A stretch of DNA of 64,000 nt, taken from assembly GCF_003076755.1 (NCBI RefSeq), contig NZ_QDKM01000002.1, forward strand, positions 124,001 to 188,000, written 5' to 3'. This document shows, one piece after another, positions 52,240 through 61,580 of the stretch (positions are counted from its first letter, which is position 1; every line of letters starts with the position of its first letter). The position numbers and the translations under genes were made by a program. Origin of the DNA: Pararhodobacter oceanensis. Lineage in GTDB: Bacteria; Pseudomonadota; Alphaproteobacteria; Rhodobacterales; Rhodobacteraceae. Below the pieces are notes generated by a model, which saw nothing but the letters and a program-made list of their open reading frames with translations, made no database searches and was not told the origin of the DNA.

Positions 52240-52392
52240 TCAGGCGCAGACCTCGCCGAGAGGCTCACCGGGGGCGGCGGGCTCGGTGTAGAAGCACAGC
52301 GGATCGGGGTGGGTCGGTAGCACCATCGGCGGTTGCGTGGGGGTGCAAGCGGCGGTGACGAGCAGGCCGAGGCCCAGAAAAAGCCGTTTCAT
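52240..52392 (-). CDS. Small lipoprotein-like peptide, 50 residues
   Basis: ATG at 52392 is preceded by a near-ideal ribosome site (AGGGAGGAACAC). The product begins MKRLFLGLGLLVTAACTP, an export signal with a lipobox-like TAAC (Cys16), followed by a short Pro-rich chain with three Cys in all and ending GEVCA. It is too short for usual gene callers. It is on the minus strand between tRNA-Pro and the end of the ectoine operon. Function unknown. Confidence 0.7.
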   Translation of the reverse strand: MKRLFLGLGLLVTAACTPTQPPMVLPTHPDPLCFYTEPAAPGEPLGEVCA

Positions 52393-52497
52393 ATGTGTTC
52401 CTCCCTAAGTCTGAAGGGTAACACAGATGCCGGGTTTTCCTGCGGTTAAGTTTTGGCGCCATGATGGCGGCCCGTTTGCGGGGGCTTTGGCGCGCGA

Positions 52498-52531
52498 CAC
52501 CCTTGCCCGCCGCGGGGGAGGGGCAAGGGTG
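52498..52531 (-). terminator. Hairpin after the ectoine operon
   Basis: CACCCTTGCCC (52498-52508) and GGGCAAGGGTG (52521-52531) form a perfect 11-bp stem, 14 bases after the ask stop on the minus strand. No U-run follows, so termination efficiency is uncertain. Confidence 0.5.
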
Positions 52532-52544
52532 GTTTCGGTGCGGA

Positions 52545-53981
52545 TTAGGCGGCGAGGCGCGGTTTGCTTTTCGTGCTCGCGGCCTGTTCGATCAGGCAGG
52601 CGTGGAGGATTTTCACCGCTTTATCCGCGTCATCGCTGGTGGTGACAAACTGGATATCGACGTTGCGCGGGCCTTGTTGCACGGCGACCGGGGTGATCCC
52701 CGCCTCATCGAGTGCCGCAAGGCCACGCCCCAGCGCGTTGAGGCCGGTCAGGTCGCGGCCAATCGCGGCGACCACGGCGACGCCGCGGGCGGTGACCGAG
52801 GCGGTGGGGTAGGTATCGACGAGATCATTCTCGACGCGTTTGACCTGTTTCAGCGACGTATCGACGTAATGGGTGATCGCATTGGCGTTCGAAGATTTGG
52901 CGACAATGCTGACCTTATGGCGGGTCAGCGCCTGCAGGATCGTCGCGTCATAGCCTTTGACGCCGACCATATCCTGCTCGAAGACTTCCAGAGCGAACAC
53001 ATCGAGCGCGGTGATGATCTCGACGCGCGGGGTCTCGCCGTTGGAATCGTCGATCAGCGTGCCGGGGTCTTCGGGCTCGAAGGCGTTGGTCACGCGCAGG
53101 GGGATATGCGCCTGCCGCAGGGTTTTGGCCGCCGAGGGGTGGATCGCCTCCATCCCCATATTCGAGAGCTGGTCGGCGACGTCATAGTTGGTGTGGCCGA
53201 GTTTGCGCACATTCTCCAAGCCGACGAGTTTGGGATCGGCGGAGGAGAGGTGGAATTCCTTATGGATGATCGCCTCGCTGGCGCCCGTTTGGGCGGCGAT
53301 GCGGCTGAAGGTGACCTCGGAATAGCCGCGGTCATAGAGCGACATCAGCCCCTCGGAGCATTGCGCATAACCGGTGACGATGGGCAGCTCAGTGGTCAGA
53401 TCGACGTCGCGTAGCCCCTCGTCAATGCGTTGTTCCAGCGTCACATCACGCTCGTCCCGCCAGCCGCTGAGATCGACGCAGCGGGCGTTGACGCCAGCGC
53501 GGCGCAAGAGGAGCGCGGTGACAAAGGCGGAGTGGCTTTCGCCCAAGCCCGAGAGCAATTCGCGCAGGATATCCATATGCTGGCTGAGGCGGAAATGCCC
53601 GTAGGAGCAGAGCCGCTGCAGGTCGATCAGGCAGGAGCGCGCGCCCTCGATGCGTTCGCGCAGGAAGTCATCGGCCTCGCGGATATCGGCGGCGGTTTCG
53701 AGCACTTTGCCATGGGCCGCGCTCATTGCCGCCATCGCCTGATTGAGCGCTTCGGACCAGCCCAAGTCATTGCTGGCGTTGGAAAACCGCGCGTAGACGC
53801 CGGGCTCGCCGGTTTTCTTATGCTCGAGCAACAGATCAGTGATGCCGCCGTAAGCGGAGACGACGAAAATCCGGTTGTAGGGGTCTTTGCCGCCGCGCAG
53901 GAACAGCGTGTCGAGGAGTTCGGCGGAGCGGCTCATCGAGGTGCCGCCGATTTTTTCAACGGTATGTGCGGGTCTGGTCAT
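52545..53981 (-). CDS. ask: Ectoine-cluster aspartate kinase
   Basis: A 478-residue aspartokinase of the specialised Ask_Ect type, making aspartyl phosphate as precursor supply for ectoine. The kinase start TVEKIGGTSMS, the long central domain and the C-terminal tandem ACT domains (VGVKGYDATILQALTRHKVSIVAKSSNANAI) are seen. Ask_Ect enzymes are known to escape feedback inhibition by lysine/threonine. ATG 53981 chosen. It follows ectC after 176 bp with a large hairpin. Confidence 0.93.
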   Translation of the reverse strand: MTRPAHTVEKIGGTSMSRSAELLDTLFLRGGKDPYNRIFVVSAYGGITDLLLEHKKTGEPGVYARFSNASNDLGWSEALNQAMAAMSAAHGKVLETAADIREADDFLRERIEGARSCLIDLQRLCSYGHFRLSQHMDILRELLSGLGESHSAFVTALLLRRAGVNARCVDLSGWRDERDVTLEQRIDEGLRDVDLTTELPIVTGYAQCSEGLMSLYDRGYSEVTFSRIAAQTGASEAIIHKEFHLSSADPKLVGLENVRKLGHTNYDVADQLSNMGMEAIHPSAAKTLRQAHIPLRVTNAFEPEDPGTLIDDSNGETPRVEIITALDVFALEVFEQDMVGVKGYDATILQALTRHKVSIVAKSSNANAITHYVDTSLKQVKRVENDLVDTYPTASVTARGVAVVAAIGRDLTGLNALGRGLAALDEAGITPVAVQQGPRNVDIQFVTTSDDADKAVKILHACLIEQAASTKSKPRLAA

Positions 53982-54073
53982 GATCTTTCGTCCCCGTTGC
54001 GCCGGGGACGCCTTCTTTTTGGATAATTTGAAGCGGCGCGGCGTGGTGCGCATGTCGTGTCAGATTGAATTCT

Positions 54074-54124
54074 CCGGTTGGTGTGAACGCATTTGCGATG
54101 CAAACGCTGCCTCACCCCAACCGG
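54074..54124 (-). promoter_or_regulatory. Compound hairpin between ectC and ask
   Basis: Outer arms CCGGTTGGTGTGA (54074-54086) and TCACCCCAACCGG (54112-54124) pair with one mismatch; inner arms GCATTTGC and GCAAACGC (54089-54107) pair 7 of 8. There is no U-run on the ask side. It could set the ectC:ask transcript ratio by processing or stabilisation. Confidence 0.5.
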
Positions 54125-54157
54125 CGAATGCTAGAGATCTAAGAGGCGCGACACACT

Positions 54158-54541
54158 TTAATCCGCTGCCGCGTAAGAGCCGTCGGCCTGATGCACCTCT
54201 TTGCCGGTCACCGGCGGGTTGAAGCAGCAGGCCATCACCAGCTCTTCTTCGGCGCGCAGCGTGTGCTTGTCGTGCAGGTTGAGCGCATACATCACACCGG
54301 GGTGGATCTGATGCGTTTCGCCGGTGGCCAGATCGGTGATCGAGCCTTTGCCGGAGATGCAATAGACGCTCTCGAAGTGGTTCTTATAGTGGAAGGTATG
54401 CTCGGAGCCGGCCTCGAGGGTGGTGATATGAAAGGAAAATCCCATCCCGTCATCGGCAAGCAGCATCCGCACCGAGGTCCATTGCGCGTCATGCACATCG
54501 CGGTCGGTGTTTTTCAGGTCTTTGAGGTCACGAACGATCAT
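54158..54541 (-). CDS. ectC: L-ectoine synthase
   Basis: A 127-residue cupin enzyme that cyclises N-gamma-acetyl-diaminobutyrate to ectoine. [17 protein letters not shown], the cupin metal-site region [22 protein letters not shown] and [14 protein letters not shown] are diagnostic. It starts five bases after the ectB stop. Confidence 0.97.
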   Translation of the reverse strand: MIVRDLKDLKNTDRDVHDAQWTSVRMLLADDGMGFSFHITTLEAGSEHTFHYKNHFESVYCISGKGSITDLATGETHQIHPGVMYALNLHDKHTLRAEEELVMACCFNPPVTGKEVHQADGSYAAAD

Positions 54542-54546
54542 CGGGT

Positions 54547-55845
54547 TTACTCCGCAGCAATTTTGACATGGGCGTTGAGGCAGGCGCGTGCCGAAGCCTC
54601 GAGGGTGTCGAGCCCCTCGCTGAATTGGTCCATCGGCGTGGTCAGGGGTGCAAGCACTTTCACCACCTCGTCTTCGGCGCCCGAGGTTTCGATGATCAAG
54701 CCGCGGGTGAAAGCCTCGGCGCAGATCGCCGCCGCGAGATCACCGTTGCCCACGTCAACGCCCTGCATCATGCCGCGGCCTTTGAGGCGCGCACCGGGGA
54801 TCAGATCGGCGATCCGGGTCAGGCGCTGGGTCAGCACTTTGGCTTTCTCGGCAACTTGCGTTTTGAACGCGTCATCGGCCCAGAATTTTTCCAGCGCGGT
54901 TTTGGCGGTGACAAAGGCATGGGTGTTGCCGCGGAAGGTGCCGTTGTGTTCGGCGGGCTTCCAGATGTCCAACTCGGGCCGGATCAGGGTCAGCGCGAAG
55001 GGCAGGCCGAAACCGGAAAGCGATTTCGCCAGCGTGATCATATCGGGCTGGATGTCCATGTCGTCGAAGCTGAAGAAATCACCGGTGCGGCCAATGCCCG
55101 CCTGAATGTCATCGACGATCAGCATGGCGCCGTGCTGTTTGGCCAGACGTGCAATGCCCTCGACCCATGTGCGCGAGGCGGCGTTGAGACCGCCTTCGCC
55201 CTGCACCAGTTCCAGAATGATCGCGGCGGGGGCGTCGATGCCGCTGGAATCGTTGCCGAGCATGGTCTCGATCATTGCCAGCGTGTCGACACCGTCGCCC
55301 AAGGAGCCCTCGAACGGCAGATGCGTCACATCGCCCAGCGTCACGCCTGCGCCACCGCGTTTGCCGGAGTTGCCGGTCAGCGAGAGGGCGCCCAGGGTCA
55401 TGCCGTGAAAGCCGTTGGTGAAGGATATCACATTGGTGCGGCCGGTGACTTTGCGCGCCAGTTTGATCGCGGATTCGACGGCGTTGGCGCCGGTCGGGCC
55501 GGTCATCATCACCTTATGATCCATGCCGCGCGGGGCGAGGATCAGGCGCTCGAAGGTCTCGAGGAACGCGGCCTTGGGGCTGGTATACATATCCAGCGCA
55601 TGGGCGATGCCGTCCTCGGTGATGTGGTCGATCAGCGCGGCCTTCATATCGGGGTCGTTATGGCCGTAGTTGAGCGACGAGCAGCCCGAGAGGAAGTCGG
55701 TATAGGCGTGGCCGTCGGTGTCATAGAGCGTGGAGCCGGTGGCGCGGGTGAAAACCGCGTCAAACGCACGGCAATAGCTGCGCACCTGCGATTCGCGGCG
55801 CTCAAAAATCTTGGTATCGGCTGAAATGTCAGTCGTCATATCCAT
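54547..55845 (-). CDS. ectB: Diaminobutyrate-2-oxoglutarate transaminase
   Basis: A 432-residue class III PLP aminotransferase that makes L-2,4-diaminobutyrate from aspartate semialdehyde. Motifs include [15 protein letters not shown], the GPTGANAVE site, [15 protein letters not shown] and the PLP lysine in [12 protein letters not shown]. It lies 39 bp after ectA. Confidence 0.96.
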   Translation of the reverse strand: MDMTTDISADTKIFERRESQVRSYCRAFDAVFTRATGSTLYDTDGHAYTDFLSGCSSLNYGHNDPDMKAALIDHITEDGIAHALDMYTSPKAAFLETFERLILAPRGMDHKVMMTGPTGANAVESAIKLARKVTGRTNVISFTNGFHGMTLGALSLTGNSGKRGGAGVTLGDVTHLPFEGSLGDGVDTLAMIETMLGNDSSGIDAPAAIILELVQGEGGLNAASRTWVEGIARLAKQHGAMLIVDDIQAGIGRTGDFFSFDDMDIQPDMITLAKSLSGFGLPFALTLIRPELDIWKPAEHNGTFRGNTHAFVTAKTALEKFWADDAFKTQVAEKAKVLTQRLTRIADLIPGARLKGRGMMQGVDVGNGDLAAAICAEAFTRGLIIETSGAEDEVVKVLAPLTTPMDQFSEGLDTLEASARACLNAHVKIAAE

Positions 55846-55884
55846 GTCCTTAATTTTGTGGGGGGCCGGTGCGGGGCGGCGGCG

Positions 55885-56424
55885 TTAAGCGGCCGCGTCC
55901 AGCGCATCGGCGTCAGGCAGGCTGATCGTCACCATATGCTCGGTGTCATGCTCGCCCTGAAAATGCCGCTCGCTCTCGAAATGGGCCTCATGGTCCAGAT
56001 CGGCGTTCTGGGCGTCGGCAAAGCTGCGAAACAGCGCCCAGCTGGCATCATTGTCTTTGGTGATCGTGGTCTGCAGGCGGGTCACATCCTTGCAATCCTC
56101 GCGCTCGAAAAGCTGTTCGAGCATGCGTTTGGCCAGCCCGAGGCCGCGCGCTTTCGGCGAGACCGCAACCTGCCAGACAAAGAAGGTTTCGGGGTCTTTG
56201 GGCAGCACATAGCCCGAGATCCAGCCCACCGGCGCGCCATCGAGTTCGGCGAGGATGCAGGTGTCGCGGAAATGGTCACATTGGATCAGATTGCAATACA
56301 TCGAATTCTCGTCGAGTGGCTTGCAGCTGGCGATCAATTCCCAAATCTCGGCCCCGTCGGTGGGGTCGGGTTTGCGGAATTGGACATCATCGCGACGGGC
56401 TTTGATCTGACGGATGTCGGCCAC
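55885..56424 (-). CDS. ectA: L-2,4-diaminobutyrate N-acetyltransferase
   Basis: A 179-residue GNAT enzyme, first committed acetylation step to ectoine. The conserved FRKPDPTDGAEIWELI and the acetyl-CoA loop AVSPKARGLGLAKRML are present. GTG start at 56424 behind ACGAGGT. First gene of the minus-strand ectABC-ask operon. Confidence 0.95.
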   Translation of the reverse strand: MADIRQIKARRDDVQFRKPDPTDGAEIWELIASCKPLDENSMYCNLIQCDHFRDTCILAELDGAPVGWISGYVLPKDPETFFVWQVAVSPKARGLGLAKRMLEQLFEREDCKDVTRLQTTITKDNDASWALFRSFADAQNADLDHEAHFESERHFQGEHDTEHMVTISLPDADALDAAA

Positions 56425-56487
56425 GGGTTACCTCGTAGTTTGCTGCGTTCCCGGTGATAGATAGGCGATCCACCCCCCAAAGATCAA

Positions 56488-56510
56488 CTAGGTTAGCTAG
56501 CCTTACCTAG
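56488..56510. promoter_or_regulatory. Candidate EctR operator
   Basis: CTAGGT-N11-ACCTAG inverted repeat in the divergent region between ectA and the MarR-type gene; the whole 56450-56640 stretch is AT-rich relative to the genome. Position 64 bases upstream of ectA would block its promoter. Confidence 0.45.
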
Positions 56511-56687
56511 TAAATAATTCAAAAACCCACCGCAAAATATGCTGAAACAGGCCGAATTTGCCCATATTTCCTTGGGGAATAGGGGAAAGTCACTCGTTGA
56601 GCTAACTATCTTCTCGACTTGCTGAAAATGCGTCGAAAACCTAAGATAGAGCCCCGAAGATGCGCTGATTTTGCCGCAGGAGAGACC

Positions 56688-57173
56688 TTGGACAGAACCG
56701 ATACCTCACTTGTCGCGCTGCGACGGATTCTGCGCGCGACCGAGATTTACGCGCGCACGCTGGCGCATACGGCGGGGCTGACGCCAGTGCAAAGCCGGGT
56801 GCTGGAGATCGTGCTGAGCCATGGCAGCGTGACGCCGAAACAGATCTCGACGCAGATGGGGGTCAGTTCGGCGACGGTCTCGACGCTCTTGGACCGGTTG
56901 GTGGCGAAATCGATGATCGAGCGGCAGCGCTCGCTGATTGACCGGCGGCAGACCAATATCGTGCTGACCGACCACGGGCGCAGCGCCATCGAGGGTGCGC
57001 CGGACCCGTTGCAGCAGAAATACGTCAAGGAATTCGAGGCGCTGGCGGATTGGGAACAGGCGATGATTGTGGCCGCGCTGGAGCGGGTGGCGGGGATGCT
57101 GGATGCCTCGACGATTGATGCCTCGCCGATCCTGCACACCGGCGAAATCCATCATACGCACCCGACTGAATGA
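56688..57173 (+). CDS. ectR: MarR family regulator of ectoine genes
   Basis: A 161-residue winged-helix regulator (TPVQSRVLEIVLSHGSVTPKQISTQMGVSSATVSTLLDRLVAKSMIERQR) with the wing DRRQTNIVLT. EctR1-type repressors sit divergently from ect operons in methylotrophs and halophiles, as here. I choose TTG 56688 because GCAGGAGAG precedes it; ATG 56628 or TTG 56619 would add a basic extension. Confidence 0.88.
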   Translation: MDRTDTSLVALRRILRATEIYARTLAHTAGLTPVQSRVLEIVLSHGSVTPKQISTQMGVSSATVSTLLDRLVAKSMIERQRSLIDRRQTNIVLTDHGRSAIEGAPDPLQQKYVKEFEALADWEQAMIVAALERVAGMLDASTIDASPILHTGEIHHTHPTE

Positions 57174-57273
57174 CCCCACGTTGACCGTGTTGACCGCGCG
57201 CGCGGGTTGAACCAAGGCGGGCGGGCCTATATCTGGCGGGCTGGACCGGCGTCACATCGAGATAGGACATTCC

Positions 57274-57642
57274 ATGCGCAACGCGGCTTTGACACTGGGT
57301 GTGATCGGCGGGCTTCTGGCGATGCTGATCGGGTTTTTCGGCTATGGCTATACCGAATTGCTGCGCAGCCACGCCGAGGTTGGCGAGATGTTCGGGCAGG
57401 TGGAAAACCCGCAGTTGATCCGTGTGGCCAGCTTTCTGGCGCCCTTGATGGCGATTGCCGGTGGCGCGATGGCCAAGATCCGCGCGCTGGTCGGCGGGCT
57501 GCTGCTGATCGCGGCGGGCGGGTTGATGTATCTGGCCTTTGGTTTTGGCGTGTTCACCATGTTCCCGATCGGCTTTTGCCTTGTCGGCGGGGTGCTGGCG
57601 CTGGCGGCGGGCAAGCCCGACGAACCAAAGGCGCATTTCTGA
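57274..57642 (+). CDS. Small integral membrane protein
   Basis: A 122-residue protein with four hydrophobic segments (about 5-25, 50-66, 70-90 and 92-112) and a short charged tail (GKPDEPKAHF). I see no family motif. ATG 57274 lies about 100 bp after ectR on the same strand. It ends 13 bp before the convergent Usp gene. Confidence 0.75.
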   Translation: MRNAALTLGVIGGLLAMLIGFFGYGYTELLRSHAEVGEMFGQVENPQLIRVASFLAPLMAIAGGAMAKIRALVGGLLLIAAGGLMYLAFGFGVFTMFPIGFCLVGGVLALAAGKPDEPKAHF

Positions 57643-57655
57643 GCGTATTGGCCCG

Positions 57656-58486
57656 CTAGGCGTCTTTGGCGGGGGCTTGCGGCGCGCGTGCGACCAGCAG
57701 ATCGGTCGGCGGGGCGCGCATCAGATCGCGGGCGTATTCGCCCAGATCATCCGGCGTGCTGCCCGATTGCGCGCCGATACACACAAGATCGGCGGCCAGT
57801 TCCTCACGGCGGAATTTCAGCACCTGATGAACACCGCCGGGGACGATTTCCAGCGGTTCGGTCAGCGTGGGCAGATCCGCCGTTTGCATGAAGGCGCGGC
57901 GCGCTTCGATCGCCTCGGCCAGCGCCGCCTCGCTGTCGTCATGGCCACGGTGAAACAGCGCCCCCAGCGGCAATTGCAGCGCATGCACCGCGTGAAACCG
58001 CGCGGTCGGGGCGATGCGTGCGGCCATGATCAGGCTTTCTGCCGAGGCCTGCGAGAAGTCACTGGCCAGCAGGACCTGCCCATAGCCGCGGGTCGGCGGC
58101 TGGTGGGCGATCAGCACCGGCGAGGGTGCGGCCATCACGATATGCTCCATCGTGGTCAGGCGCAAAAGATCGAGCACGCGGCGTTCCTGATGCAGGCCGA
58201 GGATGATCAGCGCGGCGTTATCCTCGCGCGCCGCTGCGGGCAGCACGACATGGGGCTCGCCGCTGAGCAACCGCGTTTCGGCACCGTATTCGCGGGCCAG
58301 ATCGGCCAGCATATCGGCGCGGCTTTGCTTGGCGCGGCCAAGGCTGAAGCGCGCGCTGCTGTCTTCACCGACATGGGCCAGCACCAGCCGCGCGCCGAGG
58401 CATTGCGCCAGTTGCGCGCCGCGTCCGGCGACATGCGCCGAGCGTTCCGAGAGGTCGGTGGCGGCAAAAATCGAGGGTTGCACCAT
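57656..58486 (-). CDS. Tandem-domain universal stress protein
   Basis: A 276-residue protein with two Usp repeats: the first (IFAATDLSERSAHVAGRGAQLA ... LIILGLH) and the second (VLLASDFSQASAESLIMAARIA ... LVCIGAQSGSTPDDLGEYARDLM). A nucleotide-binding stress protein of unknown specific role, distinct from the single-domain Usp at 50.4 kb. Confidence 0.88.
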   Translation of the reverse strand: MVQPSIFAATDLSERSAHVAGRGAQLAQCLGARLVLAHVGEDSSARFSLGRAKQSRADMLADLAREYGAETRLLSGEPHVVLPAAAREDNAALIILGLHQERRVLDLLRLTTMEHIVMAAPSPVLIAHQPPTRGYGQVLLASDFSQASAESLIMAARIAPTARFHAVHALQLPLGALFHRGHDDSEAALAEAIEARRAFMQTADLPTLTEPLEIVPGGVHQVLKFRREELAADLVCIGAQSGSTPDDLGEYARDLMRAPPTDLLVARAPQAPAKDA

Positions 58487-58501
58487 GAAAACGCCCCTAT
58501 G

Positions 58502-59524
58502 TCAGGAGTTTAGATCGTTAAACACACCCGGCCTGTCGCGCAACCGCGAGATGATTTCCGGGCGGAGATCCGCTCCGGTATGCAGGCGCTGGCTCAGACC
58601 GGGGAAGGCGTCGCGCAGGGGGGCGGCCAGATCATCGGGCAGGCGGGTGAGGACCGCGGGGCAGACCAGCAGGCTCTCGCAGGGAACGCCCTCGGCGTAG
58701 ATCACCTCATGGGCGTCGAAGACCAGCGAGAAATATTCCACAAAGCCACCCGCACGGCGCAGAATGCGGGTGTTGTCAACGAGATGGCGCGCCTGCACCA
58801 GAAGTTCGGCGGCACCGGCGTCGGATTTCGCCGCGCGGCGATAGAGGAACAGCCGGTGATAGGGGCTGACGCTGAGCGGCGCGGGGTTGCCCATCACGCC
58901 GGGCATCACCGTGACCGGCGCGAAACTGCCCTCGGCGCGCAGGCGCACATTGCCCTTCCAGCGCAGGGGCTGCACCGCATGGTCGCGGGTGATCACCAGA
59001 TCGCCGATTTGCAGCTCCTCAATCGGCAATTGCCGCCCGTCGGCCAGCGCAATGCGGGTGCCGTGACAGAGCGCGCCGGCGACGGTATCCGCCAGTTTGA
59101 TCGGCCCGCCCGAGGGATCGGTGGCGATCAGCGTATAGACATGGCGCGGCATCAGCGGCGAAAGCGGCAGGGCAATGCGGCCCGCGCTGGCGAGGTCGAG
59201 GACCAGCACTTCAACCAGATCTCCGTCGGGGGCCATTAACGATAATGTGCCGAGGAGTTGCACCGCCTCGCCCGCGCGACCGAGGTCCGAGCCCGCGCCG
59301 ACCCTGCCAGCGGCGGCGTGGTCATGGGAGAGGTCGAGCATTAAGGTTAACGGCTTGGCGCCCTCACCGAGCCGGTAGTAGTCACCGCAGATACTTTCGG
59401 CGGGATCGGGCAGCGCGTCACCGGCATTGGCACCGGTCAATACCGGCAGATCCGCCGCGGCAAACACCGCCACAGGATGCGCGGCAACGGACGGGGCCGA
59501 GGGGGCGGGGGGAGCATGGGTCAT
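58502..59524 (-). CDS. Hint (Hedgehog/intein) domain protein
   Basis: A 340-residue protein with a Pro/Ala-rich start, a variable N-terminal half and a Hint domain from C153 (ALCHGTRIALADGR, IEELQIGDLVITRDH, LSVSPYHRLFLY). Such proteins are common in Rhodobacterales, often attached to surface or secreted polypeptides. No signal peptide is evident. Whether it self-cleaves at C153 is unknown. Confidence 0.82.
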   Translation of the reverse strand: MTHAPPAPSAPSVAAHPVAVFAAADLPVLTGANAGDALPDPAESICGDYYRLGEGAKPLTLMLDLSHDHAAAGRVGAGSDLGRAGEAVQLLGTLSLMAPDGDLVEVLVLDLASAGRIALPLSPLMPRHVYTLIATDPSGGPIKLADTVAGALCHGTRIALADGRQLPIEELQIGDLVITRDHAVQPLRWKGNVRLRAEGSFAPVTVMPGVMGNPAPLSVSPYHRLFLYRRAAKSDAGAAELLVQARHLVDNTRILRRAGGFVEYFSLVFDAHEVIYAEGVPCESLLVCPAVLTRLPDDLAAPLRDAFPGLSQRLHTGADLRPEIISRLRDRPGVFNDLNS

Positions 59525-59724
59525 TTCGGCAATGGCTGGGGCTGCCCGGGTTAAGCTGCGGGAATAGGGGCCCGAGCGGCTCGGGCTGCGGCAGTTTACC
59601 GGCGCGCGGGCAGCGGCGTCAATGCACTGTGCCGCGCGTGGTTTGGCGTGCTGTTTCGCGTGCTGCGATACGTTGCCCTGTTGCCGCGCGGGTGCTACGC
59701 CAAACCCAGCAACAGGAGGATACT

Positions 59725-60504
59725 ATGGATTTGGGGATCACCGGAAAACGCGCATTGGTCTGCGCATCGAGCAAAGGGTTGGGACGGGGCTGCGCCGAAG
59801 CGCTGGCGGCGGCGGGTGTCAATCTGGTGATGAACGCGCGCGGGGCCGAGGCGCTGGAGGCCACGGCGGCCGAAATCCGCGCAGCGCATGGCGTCGAGGT
59901 GGTGGCCGTGGCCGCCGATATCACCACGGAGGAGGGGCGCGGCAAAGTGTTGGCGGCGGCCGGTCAGATCGACATTCTGGTGACCAATGCCGGTGGCCCG
60001 CCGCCGGGGATGTGGGCGGATTGGTCGCGCGATGATTTCATCAAGGCGCTGGACGCGAATATGCTGGCACCGATTGCGCTGATGCAGGCGGCCTTGCCGG
60101 GGATGATGGAGCGCGGCTGGGGCCGTGTGGTCAATATCACCAGTCAGGCGGTCAAGGCGCCCTTGGGGGTACTGGGCCTGTCGAATTCGGCGCGCTCGGG
60201 GCTGACCGGTTTTGTCGCTGGCACCGCGCGGCAGGTGGCGGGTTCGGGCGTGACGATCAACAATCTGCTGCCCGGTATCCATGCCACCGACCGCGCCGAT
60301 AGTCTGGACGGGGCGGTGGTCAAATCGGCGGGGATCACGCTGGAGGAAGCCCGCGCGCGGCGCGCGGCGACGATCCCGGTGGGGCGCTATGGCACGGCCA
60401 GCGAGTTCGGCGCGACCTGTGCGTTTATGTGCAGCCAGCACGCGGGGTTCATGGTCGGGCAGAATGTGCTTTTGGACGGTGGCGCGATCAATACGACGCT
60501 GTGA
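59725..60504 (+). CDS. SDR-family protein with altered active site
   Basis: A 259-residue Rossmann protein (ALVCASSKGLGRGCAEALAAAG, VTNAGGPPPG, NITSQAVKAP). The catalytic YxxxK of classical SDRs is replaced by LSNSARSG, so Tyr and Lys are both missing. A known subgroup of FabG-like SDRs has this change and its activity is uncertain. ATG 59725 follows CAGGAGGA. It stands alone, with a strong hairpin after it. Confidence 0.85.
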   Translation: MDLGITGKRALVCASSKGLGRGCAEALAAAGVNLVMNARGAEALEATAAEIRAAHGVEVVAVAADITTEEGRGKVLAAAGQIDILVTNAGGPPPGMWADWSRDDFIKALDANMLAPIALMQAALPGMMERGWGRVVNITSQAVKAPLGVLGLSNSARSGLTGFVAGTARQVAGSGVTINNLLPGIHATDRADSLDGAVVKSAGITLEEARARRAATIPVGRYGTASEFGATCAFMCSQHAGFMVGQNVLLDGGAINTTL

Positions 60505-60685
60505 CGGTTTTCGGCATCTGAATGTCAGACGATTGGAAAACTGCAAGCGGATCTGGGGTTTTGGGCTGAAATACCCTCGCTGATGTTGAGAAAGTCCTCT
60601 TCTGCAAGCGGGGGCGCGGTGGTGTCGCGCCCCTGAGATGCCGGGAGCGGCGCGTCGGGCGGGCGGTTTGCAGCCGGATTGCAGC

Positions 60686-60723
60686 GGAAAAACCCCTGCG
60701 CAGGCGGCTTGCCCGTGGGGTTT
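60686..60723. terminator. Bidirectional terminator-like hairpin
   Basis: AAAAACCCC (60686-60694) and GGGGTTTTT (60715-60723) are exact inverted repeats with a partly pairing GC-rich interior, giving a U-run on both strands. It ends the SDR transcript and insulates the next gene. Confidence 0.8.
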
Positions 60724-60761
60724 TTGCGTGGTCTAGTGCGGGCAAAAGATGAAGGCCCGAC

Positions 60762-61580
60762 ATGCCCTATTTCTCCGCCAGCGACGGCGCCCAGATTTAT
60801 TACACCGATGAGGGGAACGGGATCCCTCTGCTCTGTCTGTCGGGGCTGACCCGCAACGGGCGGGATTTCGATTATCTGGTGCCGCATCTGCCGCCGCTGC
60901 GCTTGATCCGCATGGATTATCGCGGGCGCGGCAAATCCGATTGGACCGGTGCCGAGAGCTATACGGTGATGCAGGAAGGCGCCGATGCGCTGGCGCTGCT
61001 GGATCACCTTGGGCTGGAAAGCGCGGCTATTCTTGGCACCTCGCGCGGCGGGCTGATCGGTATGTATCTTGCGGCGGTGGCGCCCGAGCGGCTGCGCGGG
61101 TTGATCCTGAATGACGTGGGGCCGGTGCTCGATCCATTGGGGATCAGCCGCATTCAGGAGTATATCGGCCAGCGGCCCGAAGCGCGCACCCATGCGGCGG
61201 CAGCGGTGGCGCTGGAGCATGCGATGGAGGGTTTTGACGCGCCGCCCAGCCGATGGATGGAAGAGGCGCGCAAGCATTATGTCGCGACCGAACAGGGGCT
61301 GGATATCAACTATGATCCGGCGCTGCGCGCGGCGTTTCAACAGGCGATGGAGGGGCCGGAGGTGGATGCCTGGCCGCTGTTCGAGGCTTGTATCGGCAAG
61401 CCTTTGGCGCTGATCCGCGGGGCGAATTCGGACCTGTTGACGCAGGCGACGGCGGATGAAATGGCCGAGCGTGCGCCGGATATGATTTATGAAGAAGTGC
61501 CGGACCGCGCGCATATCCCGTTTCTGGATGAGCCCGAGGCGGTCAGCGCGATCAACCGGTTTTTGGGACTATTGATATGA
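60762..61580 (+). CDS. Alpha/beta hydrolase
   Basis: A 272-residue hydrolase with an oxyanion strand (LLCLSGLTRNGRDF), the nucleophile motif GTSRGG, a catalytic Asp candidate and His in DRAHIPFLDEPE. Substrate unknown. ATG 60762. Its last four bases overlap the start of the threonine-dehydratase-like gene (ATGA), so the two are translated together. Confidence 0.85.
   Translation: MPYFSASDGAQIYYTDEGNGIPLLCLSGLTRNGRDFDYLVPHLPPLRLIRMDYRGRGKSDWTGAESYTVMQEGADALALLDHLGLESAAILGTSRGGLIGMYLAAVAPERLRGLILNDVGPVLDPLGISRIQEYIGQRPEARTHAAAAVALEHAMEGFDAPPSRWMEEARKHYVATEQGLDINYDPALRAAFQQAMEGPEVDAWPLFEACIGKPLALIRGANSDLLTQATADEMAERAPDMIYEEVPDRAHIPFLDEPEAVSAINRFLGLLI

Noticed and set aside
60525-61514. 329-codon minus-strand frame opposite the alpha/beta hydrolase
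   Set aside because: Shadow of a conserved hydrolase gene and no domain support.
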